From positions 3,472,001-3,536,000 of the forward strand of contig NZ_CP051154.1 in NCBI RefSeq assembly GCF_012317045.1: 64,000 nt of DNA. The letters run 5' to 3'. Position numbers and translations under genes: made by a program. This document shows, piece by piece, positions 16,463-24,911 of the stretch (its first letter is position 1; every line of letters starts with the position of its first letter). The stretch comes from Leifsonia sp. PS1209 (GTDB taxonomy: Bacteria > Actinomycetota > Actinomycetes > Actinomycetales > Microbacteriaceae). The notes beneath the pieces are model-generated. The model had not been told where the DNA came from, made no database searches, and saw nothing but the letters and a program-made list of their open reading frames with translations.

Positions 16463-16535
16463 GGACATATCCCGCGACACGCCGCTGCGTTCTCCGTTCC
16501 GACGGAGAACGCGGCGGAGGTGGCGCGGGACGTCC
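16463..16535. terminator. Long imperfect hairpin between convergent genes
   Basis: Left arm 16463-16497 and right arm 16502-16535 pair over about 34 bases with a few mismatches and one small bulge; the inner 13 bases (GCGTTCTCCGT side) pair almost perfectly around a 4-base loop. It lies between the stops of the surface-protein gene and recQ. A short CTTTTA follows on the plus strand. Likely a bidirectional terminator. Confidence 0.6.
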
Positions 16536-16554
16536 GCTTTTACGAAGGCATCGC

Positions 16555-18546
16555 CTACGCCGACGCCACCACTTCCAGGAGGGCCTCGCCGTAGGCCTCG
16601 CGCTTCTTGGCGCCGATGCCGGTGATGCCGTCGAGGTCGCCGAGGGTGGCGGGCTTCGCGGAGGCGACGGCGCGGAGGGTGGCGTCGCCGAAGACGATGT
16701 ATGCGGGGACGCCCTGTGATCTGGCCGCCTCTGCCCGCCAGGCGCGGAGGGCTTCGAACAGGGGGTGGTCTGCCGGTTCGAGGTCGGCGGCAGCCGCTGC
16801 GGAGCGGGCGGCGCGGGCCGGGCGCTCCGGGCGGTCCGGTTCGCGGCGCAGCACGACGGGGCGGTCCCCGGCGAGAACCGCGGCGCTCTGCGGTGTGATC
16901 GCGAGCACGCCGTATTCGCCTTCCGGCTTCAGCAGTTCCTGTGCGATCAGCTGCCGCACGACCCCGCGCCACTGGCTCTCGCTGAGGTCGGCGCCGATGC
17001 TCCAGGTGGCGAGCGCGTCGTGGCCGTGCTGCTCGACGCGCGGGGTGCGCTTGCCGCGCAGGATGTCGACGAGGTGGCCTGCCCCGAACTGCTGGTTGCG
17101 TTCGCGCTTCAGGCGCACCACGGTCGACAGCAGTTTCTGGGCGGGGACCGTGCCGTCCCAGCTCTCCGGCGGGGTGAGGCAGGTGTCGCAGTTGCCGCAC
17201 GGCTCCGCGCGCTGACCGAAGTAGTTCAGGAGGTTGACGCGGCGGCACTGCACGGTCTCGCAGAGGGCGAGCATCGCATCCAGGTGCTGCGTCATGCGGC
17301 GGCGGTGGGCGAGGTCGCCGGGCGAGTCGTCGATCATGCGGCGCTGCTGCACCACGTCTTGCAGGCCGTAGGCGAGCCAGGCGGTGGACGGCAGGCCGTC
17401 GCGGCCGGCGCGGCCGGTCTCCTGGTAGTAGCCCTCGACCGACTTGGGCAGGTCGATGTGGGCGACGAACCGCACGTCGGGTTTGTCGATGCCCATGCCG
17501 AACGCGATGGTGGCGACCACGATCACGCCCTCCTCGCGGAGGAACCTGGCCTGCGTCTGGGCGCGCACTCGCGCATCCAGTCCCGCGTGATACGGGAGGG
17601 CGTTCAGGCCGCGCGCGCTGAGGAACTCGGCCGTGCGCTCCACCGTGTTGCGCGACAGGCCGTAGACGATGCCGGCGTCGTTCGGGTGCTCCGTGGTGAT
17701 GAAGTCGAGCAGCTGCTTGCGCACCTCCACCTTGGGAACGATGCGGTACTGGATGTTCGGACGGTCGAAGTCCGCGACGAACTGCGCCGCCTTCTGCATG
17801 CCGAGGCGCTCGGTGATCTCGCGGTGCGTCGCCTCCGTGGCCGTGGCGGTGAGGGCGATGCGCGGCACCTCCGGCCAGCGCTCCCCCAGCTCGGACAGCG
17901 CCAGGTAGTCCGGACGGAAGTCGTGGCCCCACTGGGAGACACAGTGCGCCTCGTCGATGGCGAAGAGTGCGATCTTGCCGCCGGAGAGGAACCGCTTGGT
18001 CGCGTCGGAGGACAGCCGCTCCGGCGCGACGTAGAGCACATCCAGCTCGCCGGAGAGGTAGGCGTTCTCGACCCTGGACCGCTCGGCGGAGTCTTGGGTG
18101 GAGTTGAGGAAGGCGGCGCGCACGCCGACGGCGGTCAGCGCATCCACCTGGTCTTGCATGAGTGCGATCAGCGGCGAGATGACGACGCCGGTGCCCTCGC
18201 GCACGAGCGACGGGATCTGGTAGCAGAGGCTCTTGCCTCCACCCGTCGGCATGAGCACCACGGCGTCGCCGCCGTCGACGAGCTGGTCGATGATCTGGGC
18301 CTGCTCCCCGCGGAACGAGTCGTAGCCGAACACCGTGTGCAGCGCCTCGGCCGGGCTGGCGAACTTGGCCGTGGATGCTCGGACCTCCCGCTGAGGAGCC
18401 GCCACGCGCGTCGACGTAGCCGCACCGCCACCGAACTCCACCGCCCCGCCGAGGTACGCGTCGTCAGGCGGGAACGCCTCCTCCGGATACTCCGGTGGCG
18501 CGTCGCGCTCGTCCGGCTCCCAGGGGTGTTCCGCGTTCCAACTCAT
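16555..18546 (-). CDS. recQ: ATP-dependent DNA helicase RecQ
   Basis: A 663-residue 3'-5' DNA helicase. Order of parts: a 75-residue acidic, disordered N-terminal extension not found in E. coli RecQ; helicase domain 1 with Walker [11 protein letters not shown] and the DEAH box in [19 protein letters not shown]; domain 2 with TGRAGRDG; the RQC zinc site with four cysteines in the stretch from [10 protein letters not shown] to CGNCDTC; a winged helix; and a C-terminal HRDC domain ([15 protein letters not shown]...IVFGDATL). It acts in recombination and fork repair. ATG 18546 begins MSWNAEHPW. Convergent with the surface-protein gene. Confidence 0.96.
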   Translation of the reverse strand: MSWNAEHPWEPDERDAPPEYPEEAFPPDDAYLGGAVEFGGGAATSTRVAAPQREVRASTAKFASPAEALHTVFGYDSFRGEQAQIIDQLVDGGDAVVLMPTGGGKSLCYQIPSLVREGTGVVISPLIALMQDQVDALTAVGVRAAFLNSTQDSAERSRVENAYLSGELDVLYVAPERLSSDATKRFLSGGKIALFAIDEAHCVSQWGHDFRPDYLALSELGERWPEVPRIALTATATEATHREITERLGMQKAAQFVADFDRPNIQYRIVPKVEVRKQLLDFITTEHPNDAGIVYGLSRNTVERTAEFLSARGLNALPYHAGLDARVRAQTQARFLREEGVIVVATIAFGMGIDKPDVRFVAHIDLPKSVEGYYQETGRAGRDGLPSTAWLAYGLQDVVQQRRMIDDSPGDLAHRRRMTQHLDAMLALCETVQCRRVNLLNYFGQRAEPCGNCDTCLTPPESWDGTVPAQKLLSTVVRLKRERNQQFGAGHLVDILRGKRTPRVEQHGHDALATWSIGADLSESQWRGVVRQLIAQELLKPEGEYGVLAITPQSAAVLAGDRPVVLRREPDRPERPARAARSAAAAADLEPADHPLFEALRAWRAEAARSQGVPAYIVFGDATLRAVASAKPATLGDLDGITGIGAKKREAYGEALLEVVASA

Positions 18547-18660
18547 CCCCTGATCGTAACGAGCGGGACCGACGAAAACCTGGCCGTCGCAGATCTGTGG
18601 AAAACACCCCGGTTTTGATAGCTTGTGGAAGCTCGACCACGGGGGAAACCAAGGGGGACC

Positions 18661-19866
18661 ATGACCGACGACGCCGCGCACCCGACCGCGCACGCGGACG
18701 CGCACCCGACCGCGCCGACCACCAGCCCCCGCGAACGCCGGCGCGCCCGGCCCTGGATCGTCGCCACCGCCGCCGTCCTGCTCGGAGCCGGTGTCGTCTC
18801 CGGCGCGGCGTACGGCTGGTCCGTGTTCGCCCAGGCCCGGTTCACGGTGGCGAACCAGCAGTCCGTGCAGGTCGCCCACGCGCTCACCGACGTGTCCGAC
18901 CAGCGCGGCGCCGCCATCGACAAGGCGAAGGTCACCACCAGCGCAGTCGACAGCTTCGTCGCGCAGCCCCACACCGGCTACGTCAGCGCCGCGGCACTGG
19001 ATGCACTGAAGAAGGCGGACAACGACCTCCACTCCGCGAGCAACGACCTCACCTACGCGCCGGAGGAGGTCACACCGGTGCCGTCCCGTCCGTCCGACCT
19101 CTGGCCACTGACCGTCATCCGGGAACTGCTGCTCATCCGGACATCGACCGACGGCGAAGTCGCTCTCCTCAAATCCCGGGCGGCGGAGCTCGCGGCGATG
19201 AAGACCGCGCAGAAGGAGGTCGGCACCGCCGGCACGGCCGTCTACGGCCAGGTCAAGGCGCGCGCTGAAGCCACCATGAAGGCGGCCGTCGACGCCACGT
19301 ACGAGAGCAGGATCGGCCTGACGCACGCGCTGGCCGGAGCATCCGGTTCCGTCAGCTTCTCCGGGATGGGACTGCCCGCGATCATCAGTGCCTCCGACGC
19401 CGTCGCAGCGTCGGAGGCGGCGGGCCAGGCGGCGAAGCAGGACCCGGCATACCCCGCACACGCGGCGATCGAGGCGTACGCGCGGAGCATCGCGCACGGC
19501 GTCAACCTGGACTTCCAGTGGCACCAGGTTGTCGGCGGCTACGGCACCGGCTGGTATTCGGGCACCACCATGTATCACGAGGGGGACGGCGGCTGGGCGA
19601 CCATCGACCTCAACTTCGACACCGTCGACGGCTGGTCGCGGGGCGACGTGGATGCGAAAGCACTCATCACGCACGAGGTGGGCCACTCGCAGGTGGTGCG
19701 CCCGGAGTGCCGCACGCTCTTCACCGGACCGGTGTTCAATTCGGACGACGAGATGTGGGCGACCGCGTGGGCGATCAGCATGGGCTTCGACGACGACGGC
19801 TCCGGCATCCAGGCGTACGGGCGGCCGAGCGACCAGCAGATCGCGACCGCCGGGCAGTGCCGCTGA
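18661..19866 (+). CDS. Membrane-anchored protein with HEVGH zinc-protease-like motif
   Basis: A 401-residue protein I do not recognise. A His/Thr/Ala-rich start is followed by RERRRARPW and one membrane segment (about residues 42-62), so the rest is outside the cell. The middle (about 70-280) is Ala-rich and helical, probably coiled. The C-terminal part contains HEVGH at residues 338-342 and a following DDEMWATAW in which the glutamate could be the third zinc ligand, the arrangement of gluzincin-type peptidases. Peptidase activity is an inference from the motif only. AAGGGGG lies just before ATG 18661. It is divergent from recQ. Confidence 0.72.
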   Translation: MTDDAAHPTAHADAHPTAPTTSPRERRRARPWIVATAAVLLGAGVVSGAAYGWSVFAQARFTVANQQSVQVAHALTDVSDQRGAAIDKAKVTTSAVDSFVAQPHTGYVSAAALDALKKADNDLHSASNDLTYAPEEVTPVPSRPSDLWPLTVIRELLLIRTSTDGEVALLKSRAAELAAMKTAQKEVGTAGTAVYGQVKARAEATMKAAVDATYESRIGLTHALAGASGSVSFSGMGLPAIISASDAVAASEAAGQAAKQDPAYPAHAAIEAYARSIAHGVNLDFQWHQVVGGYGTGWYSGTTMYHEGDGGWATIDLNFDTVDGWSRGDVDAKALITHEVGHSQVVRPECRTLFTGPVFNSDDEMWATAWAISMGFDDDGSGIQAYGRPSDQQIATAGQCR

Positions 19867-19891
19867 CCGCAACAGCGGTACCATCGGCCAC

Positions 19892-20455
19892 ATGCGCCGA
19901 TTGATCGTGACCGAGTTCATGACCCTCGACGGGGTCGTCGAGGCCCCGGGAGGGGAGCCGACGCATCCGCACGCCGGATGGACGATGCCGTACGGCACGG
20001 ACGCCCTGTACGCGTTCAAGCTGCGCGAGACGATGGAGGCGGAGTCCCTGCTGCTCGGACGCAAGACGTTCGAAGGCTTCAGCGCTGCCTGGCCGGGGCG
20101 CGACGGCGAGTTCGCCGACAAGATGAACGCCATGCCGAAGCTGGTGGCCGCGAGCGGCACGGGCGACCTCGGCTGGAACGCCACGCGCATCCAGGGTGAG
20201 GTGCGCACGGCCGTCGCCGACCTGAAGGAGGGCGACGGCGGCCCGATCCTGGTGGCGGGAAGCGCGACCCTCGTGCGCTCCCTGCTGGTCTGGGGCCTCG
20301 TGGACGAGCTGCGCCTGCTCACCTACCCGGTGATGGTCGGCGGTGGCCTGCGCATCTTCCCCGACGACAGGGAGAAGTGGTCGTTCGAGCTGGCCGAGCT
20401 CGAACGGTTCGACAGCGGTGCCGTGCTGCACGTCTACCGGCTCGCCGGGAGCTGA
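19892..20455 (+). CDS. Dihydrofolate reductase-like (RibD C-terminal domain) protein
   Basis: A 187-residue protein of the RibD_C/YwjB family, with the start [21 protein letters not shown], the mid-strand [13 protein letters not shown] and the C-terminal [13 protein letters not shown]. These proteins share the dihydrofolate-reductase fold and probably bind NADPH, but most have no assigned substrate, and it should not be read as a biosynthetic folA or ribD. The stop codon overlaps the ATG of the EamA transporter gene (TGATG), so the two are translationally coupled. ATG 19892 is the only reasonable start. Confidence 0.87.
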   Translation: MRRLIVTEFMTLDGVVEAPGGEPTHPHAGWTMPYGTDALYAFKLRETMEAESLLLGRKTFEGFSAAWPGRDGEFADKMNAMPKLVAASGTGDLGWNATRIQGEVRTAVADLKEGDGGPILVAGSATLVRSLLVWGLVDELRLLTYPVMVGGGLRIFPDDREKWSFELAELERFDSGAVLHVYRLAGS

Positions 20456-21369
20456 TGCTCACCGTCGTCCTCGGGCTGGTCGGGGCGTTCGTCTACGGGT
20501 CCGCCGACTTCCTCGGCGGGATCGCCTCCCGGCGGATCAGCGCGCTCAGGGTGACGGCGATCGGCGCGCTGTCCGGGCTCGTGCTGCTGCTCATCGCCCT
20601 GCCGGTCTTCGGTGGAGAGTGGTCGGCCGCCGCGATCGGCTGGGGCGCCCTCTCCGGCGTGACCGGAGCCGTCGCCATCTCGCTGCTGTACGCCTGCCTC
20701 GCGATCGGGCCGATGAGCATCCTGTCCCCGCTCACCGCGCTGGTGTCCGCGATCGTCCCGATGACCTGGGGGCTGCTCGGCGGCGAGCAGTTCGCGCCGA
20801 TCGGCTACGCGGCGCTCGGCGTGGCCCTCGTGGCGGTGGTGCTCGTCGGGTTCGTGCCGGAGAAGGGGGCGGTGCGGCCGAGCGTCCGTGGCATCCTGAT
20901 GGCGGTCGGCTCCGGGACGATGATCGGTGCGTTCCTGATCATCATCGACCAGACTCCGCAATCGTCCGGGCTTGTGCCCCTCGTGCTGAACCGCGGCGTG
21001 AACGGCGCGATCATGCTGGCGGTGATCGGGCTGGTCGCGCTGCAGGCCAGGTCCAGGCGGGCGCGCGCAGCCACCAGCCAGGCACCGGATGCGGCGGTCG
21101 CCCCCGACGCGCGCCCCACCATCGCCGCCGGCTGGCTGCCCGGGCTCCCGTTCGCGCTCGCCTGCGGAGTGCTCGACACCGTGGCGAACGTGGTGATGCT
21201 CGTCGGCCTTCGGCTCGGCGATCTTGCCGCGTTCTCCGTGCTGATCGCGCTGTATCCGGCGGGGACCATCGTGCTCGCCGCCGTGGTCCTGCGGGAGCGG
21301 ATCGCCCCCATCCAGTGGGTCGGGCTGGCGCTCGCGATCGCGGCAGCCGGGATGCTCGCTGTCGCCTGA
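20455..21369 (+). CDS. EamA-family (DMT) transporter
   Basis: A 304-residue integral membrane protein with about ten hydrophobic helices arranged as two EamA repeats of five. The first repeat opens with VVLGLVGAFVYGSADFLGG and the second follows the polar RSRRARAATSQAPDAAVAPD loop. The family exports or imports amino acids, nucleotides or other metabolites; substrate cannot be inferred. Its ATG overlaps the stop of the DHFR-like gene. The end of the second repeat (LRERIAPIQWVGLALAIAAAGML) is the typical family signature. Confidence 0.9.
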   Translation: MLTVVLGLVGAFVYGSADFLGGIASRRISALRVTAIGALSGLVLLLIALPVFGGEWSAAAIGWGALSGVTGAVAISLLYACLAIGPMSILSPLTALVSAIVPMTWGLLGGEQFAPIGYAALGVALVAVVLVGFVPEKGAVRPSVRGILMAVGSGTMIGAFLIIIDQTPQSSGLVPLVLNRGVNGAIMLAVIGLVALQARSRRARAATSQAPDAAVAPDARPTIAAGWLPGLPFALACGVLDTVANVVMLVGLRLGDLAAFSVLIALYPAGTIVLAAVVLRERIAPIQWVGLALAIAAAGMLAVA

Positions 21370-21378
21370 CGCCGCATC

Positions 21379-21394
21379 GTTCACTAGTGTGAAC
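21379..21394. promoter_or_regulatory. Palindrome over likely promoter of amino acid permease gene
   Basis: GTTCAC-TAGT-GTGAAC, with perfect 6-base arms, lies 24 bases before the permease ATG. The centre contains a -10-like TAGTGT (21385-21390), so a protein bound there would block transcription. A possible operator; regulator unknown. Confidence 0.4.
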
Positions 21395-21418
21395 AACTGA
21401 AACACGGAGGGGCTCGAC

Positions 21419-22999
21419 ATGACACAGCACGACCCGGCCGACGAGCTGGAGAACGATCGCGAACACATCGGCGACATGAGCCAGGCGGTTCAGGACTTCT
21501 CGAGCGAGCAGGAGGGCTACCACAAGAGCCTCAAGCCGCGGCAAGTGCAGATGATCGCCATCGGCGGCGCGATCGGCACCGGCCTCTTCCTCGGGGCGGG
21601 CGGCAGGCTCGAACAGGGCGGCCCCATCCTCGTCTTCGTCTACGCGCTGTGCGGGTTCTTCGCGTTCCTCGTCTTGCGTGCGCTCGGCGAGCTGGTGCTG
21701 CACCGGCCGTCGTCCGGCTCGTTCGTGTCGTACGCCCGCGAGTTCTACGGCGAGACGATGGCGTACGTCGCCGGGTGGATGTACTTCCTCAACTGGGCGA
21801 TGACGGCCATCGTCGACTCCACCGCCATCGCGCTCTACGTCAAATACTGGAGCGCCTTCTCCTCGGTGCCACAGTGGCTACTCGCGCTCATCGCGCTGAT
21901 CGTGGTGGTGAGCCTCAACCTCATCTCGGTGAAGGTGTTCGGCGAGATGGAGTTCTGGTTCGCGCTGATCAAGGTGACGGCCCTGGTGGCGTTCCTCATC
22001 ATCGGCATCGTCGTGCTCGCCTTCGGCTGGCCGACCGACCAGGGTGCGACCGGCATCGCGATGCTCGCGGAGAACGGCGGGCTGCTGCCGCACGGGATCG
22101 CGACGATCGGCATGGCGATCGTGCTCGTGCAGGGCGTCGTGTTCGCGTACGCGGGCGTGGAGCTGGTGGGTATCGCGGCGGGCGAGACCGAGCATCCGGA
22201 GAAGATCATGCCGCGCGCGATCAACAGCGTCGTGCTGCGCATCGCGGTGTTCTACTGCGGCTCGGTGCTGCTGCTGGCGCTGCTGCTCCCCTCCCACGTC
22301 TACAGCGGTGACGAGAGCCCGTTCGTGACGTTCTTCAGCCATCTCGGATCGCCGGAGCTGGGCGCCATCGTCGGCTCGATCATGAACTTCGTCGTGCTCA
22401 CCGCCGCCCTGTCCAGCCTGAACGCCGGGATGTACTCGACGGGGCGCATCCTGCACTCGATGGCGCAGACGGGGGCGTCGCCGAGGTTCACCGGCCGCAT
22501 GAACAAGCGGGGAGTGCCGTACGGCGGCATCCTGCTCACGGCCTGCATCGGTGTGCTCGGCGTGTTCCTCAACCTGATCGTGCCCGAGGAGGCGTTCAAC
22601 ATCGTCGTGAACGTGGCGTCCCTCGGCATCATCACCAGCTGGGGCATGATCGTGATCTGCCAGATGCAGCTACGCAGGTGGGCGCTGCAGGGCAAGCTCG
22701 AGCGACCGGCCTTCCGGCTGTTCGGGGCGCCGTTCACGGCGTACCTGACGCTGGCGTTCCTGGTCGCCGTCGTCGTGCTGATGGCGTTCGACTACCCGAC
22801 GGGAACGTACACGGTCGCGTCGCTCGTCATCATCATCCCGTTGCTGGTGATCGGCTGGTTCGCGCAGCGTCAGCGCATCCTGGCCATCGCGCAGGAGCGG
22901 CAGGGGTACACCGGCGCGCATCCGGTGATCGCGGCGCGGCCCGGCATGAACGGCGGCCGCCGTCCCCCGTCGACGCCCTCCGATGACCCGCCGGCGTAG
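21419..22999 (+). CDS. Amino acid permease of the APC superfamily (AnsP-like)
   Basis: A 526-residue proton-coupled amino acid permease with twelve predicted helices. After a 40-residue acidic cytoplasmic start comes the family signature [20 protein letters not shown] and [13 protein letters not shown], closest in my recollection to L-asparagine and GABA/aromatic permeases (AnsP/CycA group). [19 protein letters not shown] and [17 protein letters not shown] are conserved substrate-pathway segments. Substrate is therefore a guess within that group. AGGGG lies 7 bases before ATG 21419. A palindrome covers its probable promoter. Confidence 0.9.
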   Translation: MTQHDPADELENDREHIGDMSQAVQDFSSEQEGYHKSLKPRQVQMIAIGGAIGTGLFLGAGGRLEQGGPILVFVYALCGFFAFLVLRALGELVLHRPSSGSFVSYAREFYGETMAYVAGWMYFLNWAMTAIVDSTAIALYVKYWSAFSSVPQWLLALIALIVVVSLNLISVKVFGEMEFWFALIKVTALVAFLIIGIVVLAFGWPTDQGATGIAMLAENGGLLPHGIATIGMAIVLVQGVVFAYAGVELVGIAAGETEHPEKIMPRAINSVVLRIAVFYCGSVLLLALLLPSHVYSGDESPFVTFFSHLGSPELGAIVGSIMNFVVLTAALSSLNAGMYSTGRILHSMAQTGASPRFTGRMNKRGVPYGGILLTACIGVLGVFLNLIVPEEAFNIVVNVASLGIITSWGMIVICQMQLRRWALQGKLERPAFRLFGAPFTAYLTLAFLVAVVVLMAFDYPTGTYTVASLVIIIPLLVIGWFAQRQRILAIAQERQGYTGAHPVIAARPGMNGGRRPPSTPSDDPPA

Positions 23000-23017
23000 C
23001 CCGGTCTTCGTCGACGC

Positions 23018-23737
23018 ATGAACCGCACGGACCGGCTGTATGCGCTGGTGGAGGAGCTGCGGGCCGTCGCGCCGCGGGCGCGGAGCGCGCGGTGGCTGGC
23101 CGAGCGCTTCGAGGTGAGCACGCGCACGATCGAGCGCGACCTGTCCGCCCTGCAGCAGTCCGGCGTGCCGATCTGGGCGGAGCAGGGCCGCACGGGCGGG
23201 TACTGCATCGACCCGGCACACACCCTCGCGCCGCTGGGCTTCACCCCGGACGAAGCGCTCGCCGTCAGCATCGGGCTCGGCATGCTCGCGGCGAGCCCGT
23301 TCGGCAGCGCTGCGGCCTCCGCGGCGCGCAAGGTGGCGGCGGTGATGGACGAGCGCGGGCTCGCACGGACCGCCGAGCTCGCGGCGCGCATCCACCTGCT
23401 CGACGACGGTCCCGTCCGGGATGCACCGTCCGCGCTCAGCGACATGCTCGGCGGCGCGCTCGGTTCCGGCCGCGTGCTCACGATCGCCTACCGCGACCGC
23501 GCGGGATCGGAAACCGTGCGCGACGTGGAGCCTCTCGGCTACGTCGGCAAGGGAACGGACTGGTATCTGATCGGCTGGTGCCGCCTCCGCGACGGCATCC
23601 GGGCGTTCAAAGGCGACCGGATCGTGCGGGCGACCCCGACCGGCGAGCGAGCGCCGGAGCGCACTCTGCGGGCGGAAGACCTGGAGATCCCGTACGGCGA
23701 GCTGCGCTCTGTCGGCCTCGGCCGGGATGCGGACTGA
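23018..23737 (+). CDS. YafY-type HTH/WYL-domain regulator
   Basis: A 239-residue transcription factor. The N-terminal HTH_11 domain is residues 5-60 (ARSARWLAERFEVSTRTIERDLSALQQSGVP region), and the WYL ligand-binding domain lies at about 135-215 with GKGTDWYLIGWCRLR and IRAFKGDRI. It lacks the longer WCX extension of some relatives. Such single-WYL proteins commonly control an adjacent VOC or SRPBCC gene; here a VOC gene lies 98 bases downstream, with a palindrome in the gap. ATG 23018 has no strong ribosome site. Confidence 0.9.
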   Translation: MNRTDRLYALVEELRAVAPRARSARWLAERFEVSTRTIERDLSALQQSGVPIWAEQGRTGGYCIDPAHTLAPLGFTPDEALAVSIGLGMLAASPFGSAAASAARKVAAVMDERGLARTAELAARIHLLDDGPVRDAPSALSDMLGGALGSGRVLTIAYRDRAGSETVRDVEPLGYVGKGTDWYLIGWCRLRDGIRAFKGDRIVRATPTGERAPERTLRAEDLEIPYGELRSVGLGRDAD

Positions 23738-23751
23738 AAAACTCCCGCTAA

Positions 23752-23769
23752 ACACCGACAGGACGGTGT
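23752..23769. promoter_or_regulatory. Inverted repeat between WYL regulator and VOC gene
   Basis: ACACCG-ACAGGA-CGGTGT, with perfect 6-base arms, lies 14 bases after the regulator stop and 66 bases before the VOC start. The ACAGGACGGTGTC core resembles sites I associate with YafY/WYL regulators. Probable operator of the VOC gene. Confidence 0.5.
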
Positions 23770-23835
23770 CGCCTCGGCGGCCCACGATGGAGTCAACCGG
23801 CCGGATCACGGTCGGACTCTCTCGAAAGGACCCTC

Positions 23836-24243
23836 ATGGACTTCGCCTCGATCAGGATCATCACCGACGACGTCGACAGGCTCGCGCACTTCTACGAGCT
23901 CGTCACCGGCACCCCCGCCGCGCGCCCTGCGCCGGTGTTCGCCGAGTTCCGCACGCAGAGCGCCACGCTCGCGATCGGCAGCACAGCGACCGTCGCCATG
24001 CTCGGCGACCAGGCCCCGCGCCCGGGCAGCAACGCCTCCGTCGTCATCGAGTTCCAGGTGCAGGACGTGGATGCGGAGTTCGCGCGCATCCGGAACGCCA
24101 TCGGGGGCGCCGAGGCGGCCGCCGCCGACGCCGCCGTCGTGATGGAACCCACGACGATGCCGTGGGGCAACCGCTCCGCCATCGTCCGCGACCCCGACGG
24201 CAACCTCGTGAACATCTTCTCCCGCCCAGAGGCGCGCTTGTAA
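23836..24243 (+). CDS. VOC-superfamily (glyoxalase/bleomycin-resistance fold) protein
   Basis: A 135-residue single-domain protein made of two beta-alpha-beta-beta-beta modules (DFASIRIITDDVDRLAHFYEL at the start and RSAIVRDPDGNLVNIFSRP at the end). Members bind a metal and act as isomerases, dioxygenases or drug-binding proteins; no specific activity can be named. GAAAGGA lies 6 bases before ATG 23836. It is presumably controlled by the upstream WYL regulator. Its stop codon is the first triplet of the iron box of the following transporter operon. Confidence 0.87.
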   Translation: MDFASIRIITDDVDRLAHFYELVTGTPAARPAPVFAEFRTQSATLAIGSTATVAMLGDQAPRPGSNASVVIEFQVQDVDAEFARIRNAIGGAEAAAADAAVVMEPTTMPWGNRSAIVRDPDGNLVNIFSRPEARL

Positions 24244-24259
24244 GGTAATCCTTACCTCA
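24241..24259 (+). promoter_or_regulatory. Probable DtxR/IdeR iron box upstream of ECF transporter
   Basis: The 19-base site TAAGGTAATCCTTACCTCA agrees at 14 of 19 positions with the DtxR consensus TTAGGTTAGCCTAACCTAA as I recall it. Both half-site cores, AGGT and ACCT, are intact. It lies 17 bases before the ATG at 24277, where a repressor would block initiation. Confidence 0.7.
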
Positions 24260-24276
24260 TCTACGCTGGTGGGGAC

Positions 24277-24906
24277 ATGAAGAACACCAGCACCCGACTC
24301 CTCCTCACCTGCGCCGCGATCGGTGTCGCCGGTGGGATCGTGTTCTCGATCAGCGCTTACATCTCCGGCACGCTCGCCGCCGCTGCGCCGATGTTCTACG
24401 GCGCGGTGATCGGCGTGTACTTCCTGCCGGGCGTGATCGCCCAGGCCCTGCTGCGCCGGGGCGGTGTCGCGCTGATCACCTCGGTGATCGCCGGCCTGGT
24501 CTCCGTGCCGTTCCAGCCGATCGGTTTCGCAGCGGTGATGGCGGCCGGGTCGATCGGGCTGCTGCAGGAACTGCCGTTCGCGGTCACGCTCTACCGCTAC
24601 TGGAGGGCGTGGCTGTTCTACGCGGCCGTGACGGTGGCCGGGCTGGTGTTCGGCATCGGCGTGTACATCGCGCAGGGCGCGGAGCAGAGCCAGCCGTGGG
24701 TGCAGGTGCTGCACATCGGCCTGTTCGTGGTGTCGCCGATCCTGTTCACCTGGGCTGGCCGCGCCGTCGCCGCCGGGCTCGACCGCACGGGGGCGGGCCG
24801 CGGACTGCAGCTGCCCGTGGTGCGCGCGCGCCGCGGAAGCGGAGGGGACGCCGGCCCGGACGCGCTGCCGCTGCTCGCCGCGCCATCGCCGACACTGTCG
24901 CTCTGA
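24277..24906 (+). CDS. ECF transporter substrate-binding S component (YkoE-like)
   Basis: A 209-residue membrane protein with about six hydrophobic helices and no ATP motif. The stretch MFYGAVIGVYFLPGVIAQALLRRGG resembles the YkoE family of S components, which are predicted to capture thiamine precursors. It is followed by its own ATPase and EcfT genes, so this is a dedicated (group I) ECF transporter. No TPP riboswitch fits in the 33-base gap upstream; instead there is a DtxR-type iron box. The cargo may therefore be linked to iron limitation rather than thiamine. The last 35 residues are a polar cytoplasmic tail. Confidence 0.8.
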   Translation: MKNTSTRLLLTCAAIGVAGGIVFSISAYISGTLAAAAPMFYGAVIGVYFLPGVIAQALLRRGGVALITSVIAGLVSVPFQPIGFAAVMAAGSIGLLQELPFAVTLYRYWRAWLFYAAVTVAGLVFGIGVYIAQGAEQSQPWVQVLHIGLFVVSPILFTWAGRAVAAGLDRTGAGRGLQLPVVRARRGSGGDAGPDALPLLAAPSPTLSL

Positions 24907-24911
24907 GCGCC

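Noticed and set aside
24200-24277. TPP riboswitch expected before a YkoE-type transporter gene
   Set aside because: Only 33 bases separate the VOC stop from the ATG, too short for the thi-box; an iron-box-like palindrome is there instead.
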